Shown here in pieces: positions 1 through 6,897 of a DNA stretch of 8,263 nt. The DNA lies in NCBI GenBank assembly GCA_021157815.1, contig JAGGVT010000162.1, positions 1 through 8,263 of the forward strand, read 5' to 3'. Position 1 is the stretch's first letter; every line of letters starts with the position of its first letter. Below the pieces are notes generated by a model, which saw only the letters and a program-made list of their open reading frames with translations, made no database searches and was not told the origin of the DNA. This DNA is from a bacterium (GTDB taxonomy: Bacteria; JAJVIF01; JAGGVT01). Position numbers and translations under genes: made by a program.

Positions 1-50
1 CATTTCACCCACAAATCACAAAAAGACGTGATGTGTGGGCGGCACCCGAG
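1..50. repeat. Truncated copy of a 106-bp palindromic repeat
   Basis: Positions 4-50 match the reverse complement of 4960-5006 with one mismatch over 47 bases, and end in the same 15-bp terminal arm (TGGGCGGCACCCGAG at 36-50). The other half of the element would lie to the left of the window, so this copy is cut by the window edge. It is in inverted orientation relative to the full copy at 4960-5065. No protein is encoded. It is most likely a REP/MITE-type dispersed repeat. Confidence 0.8.
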
Positions 51-220
51 GTTTATAAATTCGATCTCTTGTTGTTTTACTACACTCAAATAAAAACACA
101 GCCGAATTTAAAGTCGCTTCTTTTCCAATGAACGTACAATATTGCCCAGAGCCACAAAATACAGAAAGCAAATAAATGTCGAAAGTCGAGCTCCCGAGCT
201 TGTTGAAAAAGCTATATATG
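51..220. other. Intergenic stretch without recognisable gene
   Basis: AT-rich sequence between two repeats. No open frame here has a credible start, ribosome site or recognisable product; the 60-codon frame on the minus strand (108-290) is largely built from the inverted-repeat element and is taken as spurious. Around 193-212 (CCCGAGCTTGTTGAAAAAGC) there is a loose inverted match to 320-340, which could be the degenerate outer ends of an older element surrounding 221-302; the match has gaps and is not firm. Confidence 0.5.
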
Positions 221-302
221 TAGGGGCGAACCTTGTGTTCGCCCTAAAGGATGCGATAAATACAGTGCGGCCACTAGTGGGCGAACACAAGGTTCGCCCC
301 TA
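221..302. repeat. MITE-like element with perfect 24-bp inverted ends
   Basis: Positions 221-244 (TAGGGGCGAACCTTGTGTTC, then GCCC) are the exact reverse complement of 279-302. The 34 bp between the arms has no coding potential. Each arm ends in TA, so the element can be read as GGGGCG...CGCCCC flanked by a duplicated TA, the target preference of IS630/Tc1-mariner transposases. This makes it a likely non-autonomous element about 78-82 bp long; folding as a long RNA hairpin is also possible. GGGGCGA-type inverted repeats of this kind are, from memory, widespread in environmental bacterial genomes. Confidence 0.85.
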
Positions 303-339
303 TAGTAAGGGATAAAAAAGGGTTTCACAACAGCCCCGG

Positions 340-375
340 GACATCAGCGCTACGAGCGAGACATCAGCGTTACGA
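340..375. repeat. Two-copy direct repeat, 20-bp period
   Basis: GACATCAGCGCTACGA (340-355) and GACATCAGCGTTACGA (360-375) are identical but for one base. They sit just upstream of the first gene. Spacing of two helical turns would suit a repeated protein-binding site, but with only two copies this is a guess. Confidence 0.55.
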
Positions 376-454
376 AATGTTTTGTGGAATTTGTGAATTG
401 TGGAATAACTCTTCTGTTACATCCCGCCGGATTTTGTTATTATTAAATCCTATT

Positions 455-1249
455 ATGAAACGACCGATGATAATCTTTCTGCTTGTTCTGTTTGTAGGTT
501 CAGTTTTCCTTATTCATTATCTGGACAGGACTCTAACAAGCAGCTCGGAAACTGAAATCAAATCATCATCCGATGAAAGCTTAGCTGTGATGTCGCAGGG
601 GGCATCCAGTGAACCGCTGCCGGATTCGAATTTCAAAATCAGCATGCCGCTGGCGTTTCCTGTTGTTGGAATGAACAGGGAGATGATTCTTGATATTAGG
701 GACAGCCGCCTTCCGGGCGCGCCGAGGACATACAGGGGAGCAAACGCGCGCCATCAGGGAATCGATTTTTACACAGGCAAATGCGATATTCCGGTTGTCG
801 CTGTGGCGGATGGGTGGATTATCGATGTCTCCGTCGGTGAGCAGTTTCCAAACGCTGCCAGGCGAAACGCGATTCTTGATGTCGCGCTGAAAGCCGGATT
901 CACGCCATCCCCGATTCTTGAGAATCTTAACGGTGGGTCGCTTTTGATTTATCACGGTTGGAATGATTCCGGTGTGTGTTATTACAGCCGTTCGAGCCAT
1001 TTTGAAAGATTGTTCGGCGGCTGGAAAATCGGCGATTTTGTGCGTCGCGGCGAGATTATCGGATATGTCGGCGCAAGCGGAACATCATCGCAGTTTAAAT
1101 CGAAGGATGAAAAGAAAATCGGATGCCATCTGCATTTCGAATGGCATGAAGTAAGCGGAGGGGAGGATAATCCGCTTGGGTTTGATGAGCGAGACAACGA
1201 TTTAAAACGGAATTTATATTACAACCTTTTCGAGTCCGATGGCTCCTGA
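455..1249 (+). CDS. Membrane-anchored M23 (LytM-type) peptidase
   Basis: Predicted zinc endopeptidase of the lysostaphin/LytM family (M23), 264 residues; family members cut peptide cross-links of peptidoglycan or act as regulators of amidases. Residues 4-22 form a hydrophobic signal anchor followed by a Ser/Glu-rich linker (about 28-60), so the catalytic part should face the periplasm. The domain runs from about 95 to 235: HQGID gives zinc ligands H100 and D104, SHFE gives catalytic-type H182, and HLHFE gives H225 and H227. All active residues are present, so it looks enzymatically competent rather than a degenerate EnvC/NlpD-type activator. An insertion of about 45 residues (130-165) lies between the first ligand motif and the core strand LLIYH. 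The frame is open back to an ATG at 377, but ATG 455 puts the anchor at the N terminus; neither start has a good Shine-Dalgarno. The last 11 bases overlap the next gene, implying one operon. Confidence 0.9.
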   Translation: MKRPMIIFLLVLFVGSVFLIHYLDRTLTSSSETEIKSSSDESLAVMSQGASSEPLPDSNFKISMPLAFPVVGMNREMILDIRDSRLPGAPRTYRGANARHQGIDFYTGKCDIPVVAVADGWIIDVSVGEQFPNAARRNAILDVALKAGFTPSPILENLNGGSLLIYHGWNDSGVCYYSRSSHFERLFGGWKIGDFVRRGEIIGYVGASGTSSQFKSKDEKKIGCHLHFEWHEVSGGEDNPLGFDERDNDLKRNLYYNLFESDGS

Positions 1250-2897
1250 AAATCAATCAAAGAGTAAATTACCGGCGCGAATCGACTGGATTATCTCCCT
1301 GGCGCTGATTCTGCTATTTCTTGTGGTTTATTTTACATGGCAGACGAGGCTGTATAATCTGGATGCGCTTATTTCCAGCTGGCGGATTTCCACATCCTCG
1401 TGGTTTGATAATTTCTATCCGCATCACCTTATGTATATCCCGCTGATGTCGCTGTTTCATAATATCTGGAGCGGTATTTTCGATGTCAAAACGCCTGTCT
1501 ATTCGATGCAGGCTGTCAACTCGATTTTAGGCGCGATAACGATTGGAGTTTGTTACATTTTCGCGCTGCGATTGCTCAAACACAGATTGTCCGTTTTGAT
1601 GCTCGCGCTTGCGATGGGATTCTCATTCACGTTCTGGCATTGGAGTACGGATGCCGACCCGTATATACCGGTGAATCTTCTTGTCATTATCGCGCTGTAT
1701 ATCCTATATATTTGGAATGGCGTATCGAAAAGAAATCTTGTTATTTCAGCACTTATTTTCAGTTTTGCGATTCTGATTCATCAGATGGCGCTTGTGTTGA
1801 TTCTTCCAGCACTGGTTTTAATATATATGCGTTTGGATAATCGGCGTGATATTCGAAATTCGCTTGTTTTATTTGCCACGGTGGCGATAGCTCCGGTTAT
1901 CGCGGGTTATGTTCTGGTAAGTGAATATTTTTACGCTCAAAGCAGTTTTGGTGGCGGATTGAATTTCTTTTTCTTTCATGGGTCGAATCCGTTGAACTGG
2001 ATATTTCTTCGCGATGGCTTTCCGGAACATCTTCCGGCATATATATATCATGGGATTCTTGGGCATTATAACCTGTTTTTTTTCAGCGCGGGACCAGGCA
2101 GGTATGAGGTGTTTCAGCCGTACGCGGTTGATGGAATCGAAAGCGACGCGTTTTTCAGGTTTATCCTGCCTGTGCTGGTAATGCTTGGCAGCTTGTACCT
2201 TCTAATCAGGCCAGTTATCGAGACAATAAGGAAACCGAAATTGTCCTCCGTTTTTCTTCTGTCGTGGGTTCTTCCGCTGTTTGTGTTTCTTCTACTGTGG
2301 AATCCCGGCTATTCATTTCACAGGATATTCTATCTTTTCGGGTTTCTCGTTATTCTTTTCAGGTTGATTGAGGGATTTGGTGAACGGTTGAGTATCACAC
2401 GCGTGAAATTCACGCCGGTATTTCAGTCTCTAATTGTTGTTTCTCTGTTATTCTATAATTTGTTTGTGGCGATTGCGCCTCAAGCTGGAGCTATCAACGA
2501 GTATTCGACAGCGATAAATCTCTCTGATGTTCTTGGAAATGGGGATTTGGTTATCGCGACAATTGATGAGGAATATTTGACTCGGATGATACGGTGTTTC
2601 ACTCTGAGCGAACGTATGCTTGAGGGGGATTATCCAAAAGCTGTACCCGCGCTTGGGAAAATTTCTGATATTGACATTGAAAATCTGAACGAGAAGGGTC
2701 TTTCTGAAATATTTGACAAAATATTTGTATCAAAGAGAATTCTCGATAAATTGAATAATGAAGGTGCAATTATGATTACGTACCGTGTGGCGGATGATCT
2801 TAAACCACGCGAAATTGTACTGCATAAGGGGAACTGGGGGGGCAGGAAAGAACATTCTGTTGGGAATATTACTGAGATTGAATACAAAAACACCTGA
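1239..2897 (+). CDS. Polytopic membrane protein, GT-C glycosyltransferase-like
   Basis: A 552-residue integral membrane protein. Hydrophobic segments lie near residues 17-33, 91-131, 144-158, 166-197, 208-228, 305-324, 337-354, 362-378 and 394-412, followed by a soluble tail of about 140 residues. The first external loop carries an acidic residue in NLDALISSWR (D42) and FYPHHLMYIP (H62, H63), and a second motif is FWHWSTDADPY (132-142). That layout, with an acidic first loop followed by a long membrane hairpin and an aromatic/acidic motif, resembles GT-C enzymes of the GT39/ArnT/DUF2723 kind, which move sugars from polyprenyl-phosphate carriers at the outer face of the membrane. The family call is inferred from architecture; no donor or acceptor can be named. 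It starts inside the end of the peptidase gene (11-bp overlap), with only a weak upstream GAG, which points to translational coupling. It could instead be a membrane protein of unknown function. Confidence 0.9.
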   Translation: MAPENQSKSKLPARIDWIISLALILLFLVVYFTWQTRLYNLDALISSWRISTSSWFDNFYPHHLMYIPLMSLFHNIWSGIFDVKTPVYSMQAVNSILGAITIGVCYIFALRLLKHRLSVLMLALAMGFSFTFWHWSTDADPYIPVNLLVIIALYILYIWNGVSKRNLVISALIFSFAILIHQMALVLILPALVLIYMRLDNRRDIRNSLVLFATVAIAPVIAGYVLVSEYFYAQSSFGGGLNFFFFHGSNPLNWIFLRDGFPEHLPAYIYHGILGHYNLFFFSAGPGRYEVFQPYAVDGIESDAFFRFILPVLVMLGSLYLLIRPVIETIRKPKLSSVFLLSWVLPLFVFLLLWNPGYSFHRIFYLFGFLVILFRLIEGFGERLSITRVKFTPVFQSLIVVSLLFYNLFVAIAPQAGAINEYSTAINLSDVLGNGDLVIATIDEEYLTRMIRCFTLSERMLEGDYPKAVPALGKISDIDIENLNEKGLSEIFDKIFVSKRILDKLNNEGAIMITYRVADDLKPREIVLHKGNWGGRKEHSVGNITEIEYKNT

Positions 2898-3001
2898 TAT
2901 GGCACATTTTGAATAATAGCCGTTTTTTCAGATAATCCTCATTATTAAATCATATAAGAAATCTCACCAGTGTAATCAATGATATTAATTTGTAAACCAA
3001 A

Positions 3002-3021
3002 GCCATGTTTTAAAGCATGGC
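3002..3021. repeat. 20-bp REP-like palindrome in lipoprotein leader
   Basis: GCCATGTTTTAAAGCATGGC pairs end to end with itself as ten base pairs, one of them G-T. It lies 45 bp upstream of the lipoprotein start, in the probable mRNA leader. It belongs to the same CATGCTTTA-type family as 4851-4870 and the partial copies at 4895-4907 and 5097-5112. A role in the leader (hairpin, RNA stability) or simple insertion of a dispersed repeat are both possible. Confidence 0.65.
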
Positions 3022-3051
3022 AGGTTTGTTATCAATCATTGAAAATCTTTA

Positions 3052-3058
3052 GAGGTGA
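3052..3058 (+). promoter_or_regulatory. Strong Shine-Dalgarno deciding the lipoprotein start
   Basis: GAGGTGA is a seven-base match to the 16S anti-Shine-Dalgarno and lies 7 nt before ATG 3066. It rules in that ATG over the upstream in-frame ATG at 2979, which has no such site and would bury the lipoprotein signal 29 residues further in. Confidence 0.85.
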
Positions 3059-3065
3059 GAAGAAG

Positions 3066-4736
3066 ATGTCAAACAACAAAAAGAATGATCGCAATGAAGC
3101 CAGGCACTTAATGGCAAGTGGCATGGCAATGATTGCAGTATCATTACTGCTTGGGATATTCCTTGCAATGATGGGATGTTCCGGCGGACACAAGAAGCTG
3201 CCGACTGATCCTGTCGGTTCAAAACCCGCGGACAGCGATACGACCACGGACAGGGGAACAATCGGTGATGCGGATGAAGGCCAGCTTACTGACACCGGGA
3301 TGTTTAGAGAAAGCGCCCTGGAACAGGAATACGAATGGGCAATACCAAATCTGGTAAAGATTTGGCAATCCCAAAATGATGGCCAGGCTGGAGATTCTCT
3401 CGGTAGGGCATTGGTCGTCGGTGTATTTGACTCTGAAACAAACGAGCCAATTGATGAAGCATTTGTTAGTGTCGGCTCGGAAGGCACATTTGTAGGTGAA
3501 ACAGATTTGGGCGGCCTTGTTGGGATAATGGGTGAATTCTATGAAATAGACCCATTAGCTTCTCCCGTCACTGGAACTGAGGCAAATCTGTACATTACCG
3601 CAGGTGCAACAGGTTATGAGATGGAAAGTTATAATAACCTTAACAAAAACACGTTTGTGTTTTTCCTTGATCCATTGACTCCTACCCCTCCGGCAACGGC
3701 TACTATTTCCGGTACAGTGGATTTCAACACGGATGATTTCTATGCTGAGGTTTATGCAAGCAATATGGTTTCATCCACGGATGGCATTCTCGCACCGAGT
3801 GGTCCTGGTATCGAGGAAGATACTTATGAAATCCAGGTTGAAGCGGGAACAGAAGGTTGTCTTGTCTGGGTGAAGCGTGACTCGAGCACAAATGAGATTC
3901 AGTATTTCAGTTATAAACAAATACCTCCATTCGGTGAGAGTGAGGTTTTTGTCATATCAGGACAGTTTTCTGCGACACCGGAATTCAGTGGTGGCATAAT
4001 TCCACCAGAACCTGAGAATCTCCCTGTATTCCCATGGACCAATTATGGAGAGATTTCATCGGATTATAATGGGCTTGTTGAATTAGTGCCCGGCAGTGTG
4101 GATGAAATCAGCAGCATGACAGCATCGATGCAGTTTTCTGGCATTACAAATGGTGTTCTGTCAATGACTGATATTCAGCAGTGGGATGTCAAACCAGGTT
4201 ATGAAGATAATTATCGATACTTTAACACCACATATCTGCCACATTTCTACAAGTATCTTCCGTACTCTGCCATGATGGTTAGAGTCGATGTTGAATATTT
4301 GGATGGCAGTGGAACATCAGCAATTGTTGACATGGGGAATCGTCTTGAGAGTAGCGGAACACTCTCCCTGATTCGACCACCGACAATTGAAGCTCCATTG
4401 AGTGGCGCGCTGGGTACTGGATTAACCCCGAATCTCTCATGGTTATTCTACGATACCGAAGAGGGTTCGTCAGGTGTGATGACCATTATCGATACAGTAA
4501 ACGGCAATCGCTGGAAAGTTCATTTGACAACTTTCGACACACCTGATTCACAATTGCCGGTTCTTCCGGTTGAACTGTCTGGCATGGGACTGACTGAGGG
4601 CAACGCAGTTCAGGCATTATTTGAACTTGAGTATGGCTTAACGTCAACCACGATTATTAACGGCACTACGTTTACAATGCCACATGAGGCCATTTTGCCA
4701 AGCAGTTACTCGAAAGTCAGTACTTTCACACCGTAA
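3066..4736 (+). CDS. Secreted lipoprotein with stacked beta-sandwich domains
   Basis: A 556-residue protein with no enzyme motif that I recognise. Residues 1-20 are a long polar N-region with basic residues, 21-37 a hydrophobic stretch, and LAMMGC gives a lipobox-like site with C38 as the probable lipidated cysteine; the -3 and -2 positions are Met, so the box is slightly non-standard. A low-complexity Asp/Thr/Gly linker follows (about 45-78). Residues 115-202 (VVGVFDSETNEPIDEAFVSV) resemble a carboxypeptidase-regulatory-like/transthyretin-type beta-sandwich; 212-304 begins ATISGTVDF and looks like a second one; 438-556 (PPTIEAPLSGALGTGLTPNL) has the look of an Ig/fibronectin-III-type domain. 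This suits an outer-surface or adhesive role, by inference only. The start is set by the strong ribosome site at 3052. It has its own leader and an intrinsic terminator, so it is probably monocistronic. Confidence 0.93.
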   Translation: MSNNKKNDRNEARHLMASGMAMIAVSLLLGIFLAMMGCSGGHKKLPTDPVGSKPADSDTTTDRGTIGDADEGQLTDTGMFRESALEQEYEWAIPNLVKIWQSQNDGQAGDSLGRALVVGVFDSETNEPIDEAFVSVGSEGTFVGETDLGGLVGIMGEFYEIDPLASPVTGTEANLYITAGATGYEMESYNNLNKNTFVFFLDPLTPTPPATATISGTVDFNTDDFYAEVYASNMVSSTDGILAPSGPGIEEDTYEIQVEAGTEGCLVWVKRDSSTNEIQYFSYKQIPPFGESEVFVISGQFSATPEFSGGIIPPEPENLPVFPWTNYGEISSDYNGLVELVPGSVDEISSMTASMQFSGITNGVLSMTDIQQWDVKPGYEDNYRYFNTTYLPHFYKYLPYSAMMVRVDVEYLDGSGTSAIVDMGNRLESSGTLSLIRPPTIEAPLSGALGTGLTPNLSWLFYDTEEGSSGVMTIIDTVNGNRWKVHLTTFDTPDSQLPVLPVELSGMGLTEGNAVQALFELEYGLTSTTIINGTTFTMPHEAILPSSYSKVSTFTP

Positions 4737-4767
4737 AATTGAGATCACCTCATATAGCATAAATAGC

Positions 4768-4797
4768 AAGTCCTCCTTCGGGGGGACTTTTTTTTTT
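4768..4797 (+). terminator. Intrinsic terminator with UUCG tetraloop
   Basis: AAGTCCTCC (4768-4776) pairs with 4781-4789 as nine base pairs including one G-T, closing a TTCG loop between C4776 and G4781, the extra-stable C(UUCG)G arrangement. It runs straight into ten T residues (4788-4797). It lies 31 bp after the lipoprotein stop and should end that transcript. Confidence 0.93.
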
Positions 4798-4850
4798 GCC
4801 TTTTCGGGTTTAAGATATATGAATGTAGGATCTGGATTTTTGGAAAGTAA

Positions 4851-4928
4851 CACCATGCTTTAGCATGGTGCTGGCATGGCAGGATATTGGAGAGCACCAC
4901 GCTAAAGAACATGTCGGGAAAACATGTT
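4851..4928. repeat. Cluster of REP-like palindromes
   Basis: CACCATGCTTTAGCATGGTG (4851-4870) is a 9-bp stem with a TT loop. It is followed by a diverged half copy (CACCACGCTAAAG, 4895-4907) and a separate 7-bp stem, AACATGT (4908-4914) with ACATGTT (4922-4928). All share a CATG core. No coding potential. The cluster looks like degenerate repetitive extragenic palindromes of the family also seen at 3002-3021 and 5097-5112. Confidence 0.65.
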
Positions 4929-4959
4929 GATTCTTAAACATATGATTTTCCTGATAACT

Positions 4960-5065
4960 CTCGGGTGCCGCCCACACATCAGGTCTTTTTGTGATTTGTG
5001 GGTGAAGCATAACTTCGCAACATGTCACCCATAAAGCCGAGACGGCTGTATGGGCGGCACCCGAG
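4960..5065. repeat. Full 106-bp nested palindromic repeat element
   Basis: The ends are perfect 15-bp inverted repeats: CTCGGGTGCCGCCCA (4960-4974) and TGGGCGGCACCCGAG (5051-5065). Inside lies a second stem, 4996-5005 with 5025-5034 (TTGTGGGTGA/TCACCCATAA, one G-T pair). The left 47 bp recur, inverted, at 4-50 with one mismatch. The structure fits a REP/BIME or MITE-type mobile repeat that folds into a branched hairpin. No obvious target duplication is visible at its borders. Confidence 0.8.
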
Positions 5066-5096
5066 TTAATAATCAGATTGATGCCTTTTCCGACAG

Positions 5097-5112
5097 GCTT
5101 TAAAGCATGGTG
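5097..5112. repeat. Partial copy of CATGCTTTA palindrome
   Basis: GCTTTAAAGCATGGTG matches the right three quarters of the 4851-4870 palindrome with a one-step longer centre. It lies 45 bp upstream of the VWA-protein start, the same distance as the copy ahead of the lipoprotein start. The equal spacing may be chance. Confidence 0.45.
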
Positions 5113-5144
5113 TTATGGACGTATATTATTCTTTAAAGGTAACC

Positions 5145-5148
5145 GGAG
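5145..5148 (+). promoter_or_regulatory. Shine-Dalgarno deciding the VWA-protein start
   Basis: GGAG lies 8 nt before ATG 5157. It supports starting at MKKTIVFL, which begins a textbook signal peptide, rather than at the in-frame ATG at 5115, which would add 14 residues before the signal. Confidence 0.75.
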
Positions 5149-5156
5149 TATCCGAC

Positions 5157-6773
5157 ATGAAAAAAACGATAGTTTTTTTAACTACTTTTGTGATAGCAAT
5201 CAGTCTTGTTGTGCCAGCAGCGTTTGCGCAGACTGATAGAACTCTTGTAATCCTCGACTGTTCATCCGCCATGCGCACGGAAGTAAAAGGCGAGCGGATG
5301 ATTTACATCGCGAAAAAGGAATTGGTTGGGTTTGTGGAAAAACTGAAATCCAACTCGATTGTTGGAATCATGGTATTCGGGCATACCTCTAACAGATGCG
5401 ATGACGCCGAATTGATTGTGCCGTTTGGCGCGCCTGATTCCGGCAAGGTTCGTGATGCGCTGTCGCCAATAACAAATCCGGGCAGCAGGGGATTATTTAA
5501 CGCGATGAAAAAAGGGATGAAACTGCTGAGTGAATCCAGTGAAAATCCTGTCATGTATGTAATTACATCGGGCGGTGACCAATGCGGCGACAGGGCGTAT
5601 GTTGTGCAGGACGCTTACGAACAGTACGGCTCAAAAGCAAGGATTGTAATTATCGGACTGGATGTGAGTACACGCGATGCTGACAATCTGAAGGATTTGG
5701 CATCGCTTGTGGGCGGTGTTTACAAGGAGATGCCGTATCCGCAGCAGCTTAATTCAGAACTTGCCAAAATCACTCAAAGCCAGCATGGAAATCTTGTTGT
5801 GTACATGAGAGGAGCGGACCCGGAAGTACCGCAAGGCACTTTGAAGATTTATGATGATCGTTCAAAACGAGTTGAAAAAATTCAGATTGACAGCATGCAC
5901 ACTTTTAATCTTAATCCCGGAACATACGATATCGAACTGACATACAAAGGCAGGAATTTCTGGGAGCGGGGGGTTAAAATCAGCAGCGATGGCCAGAAGC
6001 AGGTTGAGTTCATTCTCGATAAAGCGATGGGTGAGCTGGCAATTGAGATACTGGATATCGATAACGAACGGCTTAAAGGCTCACTGGTTATTATGGATGA
6101 ACTTGACAGTGTGGTTTTCGAGGGAAAAGGCAATTCGTATTACCGCGTATCGCTTCCCGCCGGATTTTACTCAGCCGAGGTAACAGTAGGGGATATTGTT
6201 GAGTATTTCGATTACATAGAGATATTCGATGACAGCATTACTGATTTTATCGCGCCGATTTCAATTACACCCGGCAGAGTCGAGGTGGTTGTGAATAATC
6301 TCGATGGCGTTCCAATTAACGCGTCGGTTGTTATCGAGGATGAAAGCGGCACGATTGTGGGGGAGGCGGAATTTACCAGCAACTATAAAATAACTCTCCC
6401 GCCGGGGAACTACACGGCGCTGGTGACAACATCGAACGGAAAACAGGAGACATATCCCTTTTACATGCCGGAGGGAGACAATGTGAGCGTGGCTGTTGAT
6501 ATCGACGCGCCCATGGGAAGTGTCCTCGTTTACCTGAATAATCCTGATGGCGATGAGGTTTACGGTTATCTAAGAGTGTTCGATGAGCGCGGGCGGGCTG
6601 TCTCGCATTTCGAGTGGGAATCGGTGGAGGATTCTCAGTTCACATTTGACCTTCCCGTTGGAATGTATCGCATTCAGGCGGATTCGGACGGCGTTGTCAG
6701 AACAGTTGACAACGTTCATGTCGATGAGTTTGATGAAACTGTTGTTTATATAACGTTTCCAAAGCAGTCGTGA
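5157..6773 (+). CDS. Secreted VWA protein, MIDAS lost, four beta repeats
   Basis: A 538-residue exported protein. Residues 1-24 are a Sec signal peptide with cleavage likely after AFA. Residues 28-192 form a von Willebrand A domain; LVILDCSSAM, VGIMVFGHTSNRC and YVITSGGDQCG align with the bacterial VWA type that reads LVLDASGSM, VGLVAYGHR, LVTDGEETC. The metal-binding MIDAS is missing: DxSxS is D34-C-S-S-A38, the usual TPL Thr is R111, and the usual Asp before G139 is S138. C81 and C143 match a Cys pair common in this type and may form a disulfide. Four repeats follow (about 211-288, 291-368, 372-449, 452-534), each ending in a PGxY-like turn (NPGTY, LPAGFY, LPPGNY, LPVGMY) with glycines at 255, 336, 417 and 502. 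They resemble PEGA or transthyretin-like beta-sandwiches. A structural or binding role outside the cytoplasm is inferred. It stands alone between its own leader and a terminator. Confidence 0.94.
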   Translation: MKKTIVFLTTFVIAISLVVPAAFAQTDRTLVILDCSSAMRTEVKGERMIYIAKKELVGFVEKLKSNSIVGIMVFGHTSNRCDDAELIVPFGAPDSGKVRDALSPITNPGSRGLFNAMKKGMKLLSESSENPVMYVITSGGDQCGDRAYVVQDAYEQYGSKARIVIIGLDVSTRDADNLKDLASLVGGVYKEMPYPQQLNSELAKITQSQHGNLVVYMRGADPEVPQGTLKIYDDRSKRVEKIQIDSMHTFNLNPGTYDIELTYKGRNFWERGVKISSDGQKQVEFILDKAMGELAIEILDIDNERLKGSLVIMDELDSVVFEGKGNSYYRVSLPAGFYSAEVTVGDIVEYFDYIEIFDDSITDFIAPISITPGRVEVVVNNLDGVPINASVVIEDESGTIVGEAEFTSNYKITLPPGNYTALVTTSNGKQETYPFYMPEGDNVSVAVDIDAPMGSVLVYLNNPDGDEVYGYLRVFDERGRAVSHFEWESVEDSQFTFDLPVGMYRIQADSDGVVRTVDNVHVDEFDETVVYITFPKQS

Positions 6774-6808
6774 GAGCAGTTTTATTTTATCTTTTTCCCC
6801 CCCCTTAA

Positions 6809-6837
6809 TCCCCCCGTGAGCGGGGGGAGATTTTTTT
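6809..6837 (+). terminator. GC-rich terminator hairpin after VWA gene
   Basis: T-C6-G (6809-6816) pairs with C-G6-A (6821-6828) around a TGAG loop, then GA and seven T residues (6831-6837), 35 bp after the stop codon. This fits an intrinsic terminator. The preceding C-rich run (6796-6804, CCCCTTAATCCCCCC-type sequence) is also typical of a dispersed GC-rich repeat, so a repeat may have been taken up as terminator. Confidence 0.8.
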
Positions 6838-6888
6838 GCATTTGTAAACAATATCCGGTGAGATATTTTGTGCATTTGCAAACAATAT
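6837..6888. repeat. Direct repeat with 34-bp period
   Basis: TGCATTTGTAAACAATAT (6837-6854) and TGCATTTGCAAACAATAT (6871-6888) differ at one of 18 bases. The second copy abuts the target site of the insertion relic that begins at 6898. No function is evident; the AT-rich copies could be the remains of a short tandem duplication. Confidence 0.65.
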
Positions 6889-6897
6889 ATCTGATCT

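Noticed and set aside
193-340. Outer inverted repeat CCCGAGCTTGTTGAAAA / TTTCACAACAGCCCCGGG around the 24-bp MITE
   Set aside because: Pairing needs gaps and several mismatches; too weak to call a second nested element.
5099-5127. Possible sigma70 promoter for the VWA gene, TTTAAA ... 17 bp ... TATATT
   Set aside because: The -35 matches consensus at only four of six positions and overlaps the palindrome; in AT-rich sequence such matches are common by chance.
6570-6881. 103-codon minus-strand frame containing PPAHGGIKGGEK
   Set aside because: Translation of the terminator/GC-rich repeat and antisense of the VWA gene; a familiar kind of spurious frame.
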